In this document: positions 31,922 to 32,039 of the stretch, one piece after another | Numbering within the stretch: position 1 is the stretch's first letter | Layout: each line of letters starts with the position of its first letter | Source: Enhygromyxa salina | GTDB lineage: Bacteria; Myxococcota_A; Polyangia; Nannocystales; Nannocystaceae | Reading direction: 5' to 3' | Assembly: GCF_002994635.1 (NCBI RefSeq) | Contig: NZ_PVNL01000094.1 | Span: forward strand, 1 to 32,039 | Length of the DNA: 32,039 bases | The notes under the pieces: generated by a model | The model's database searches: none | The model's input: the letters and a program-made list of their open reading frames with translations, nothing else | Told to the model about the DNA's origin: nothing | Program-made: the position numbers and the translations under genes

Positions 31922-32039
31922 ATCTGGCGACGACCTACTCTCCCACAGGGTGACCCCTGCAGTACCATCGGCGCAGGAGGGCTTGACTTCCGAGTTCGGG
32001 ATGGGATCGGGTATGGCCCCTCCGCCATGACCACCAGAA
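31922..32039 (-). rRNA. rrf: 5S ribosomal RNA
   Basis: On the minus strand the sequence contains the conserved 5S segments CCCGAACTCGGAAG, GCGCCGATGGTACT and GGGAGAGTAGG. The terminal helix pairs UCUGGUG at the 5' end with CGCCAGA at the 3' end. It appears complete or within a base or two of complete at the window edge. The 23S rRNA should lie just beyond the window's right end. Confidence 0.97.

Noticed and set aside
31804..32034. N-terminal extension of the AddB-like protein
   Set aside because: It would run through the rRNA terminator and the 5S rRNA.

Overview
The window is GC-rich, densely packed bacterial chromosome, most likely from a member of the Myxococcota (Nannocystis/Enhygromyxa-like). 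This is inferred from the strong preference for G/C-ended codons, several predicted lipoproteins, a roadblock-like protein, a WGR plus repeat-companion-domain protein of the type common in myxobacteria, and two GT-C-like membrane proteins. The right edge carries a 5S rRNA on the minus strand, so the window abuts the 3' end of an rRNA operon.

Left part (1-10,020). It opens inside a WGR-domain/ATP-dependent DNA ligase fusion, followed by a convergent roadblock-like protein. Next comes a large lipoprotein translationally coupled to a MobA/MocA-like nucleotidyltransferase. That gene ends directly against a convergent XdhC-family molybdenum-enzyme maturation gene. A small helical lipoprotein follows, then a pair of overlapping half-ABC exporter genes. 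Their motifs show a heterodimer with one consensus and one degenerate ATP site.

Middle (10,020-16,600). Two polytopic GT-C-like membrane protein genes flank an Rpn-family PD-(D/E)XK nuclease gene. The Rpn gene has eight four-residue repeats and a well-placed internal Shine-Dalgarno/ATG. This is the gene-within-gene toxin/antitoxin layout described for E. coli Rpn proteins. A GMC-type oxidoreductase follows.

16,600-20,070. A Zn-cysteine-less, SIRT5/CobB-like sirtuin and a lipoprotein lie between two paralogous small membrane-anchored helical proteins. A perfect 38-bp palindrome sits in the divergent promoter region upstream of the sirtuin. A small protein of unknown function is then coupled to hutI.

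Right part (20,064-32,039), all on the minus strand. Reading in the direction of transcription: 5S rRNA, a strong intrinsic terminator, an AddB-like nuclease lacking the Fe-S cysteine, an AddA-like helicase-nuclease overlapping it by GTGA, a WGR/LRR protein, then hutU, hutI and the small coupled gene. hutH is not in the window.

Across the window, TANNNT or TANNNC hexamers recur 6-8 nt (once 11 nt) upstream of chosen or plausible alternative start codons at the heads of transcription units. This suggests widespread leaderless or near-leaderless transcription. No intergenic stretch exceeds 300 bases. No tRNA, insertion sequence or CRISPR array was seen.
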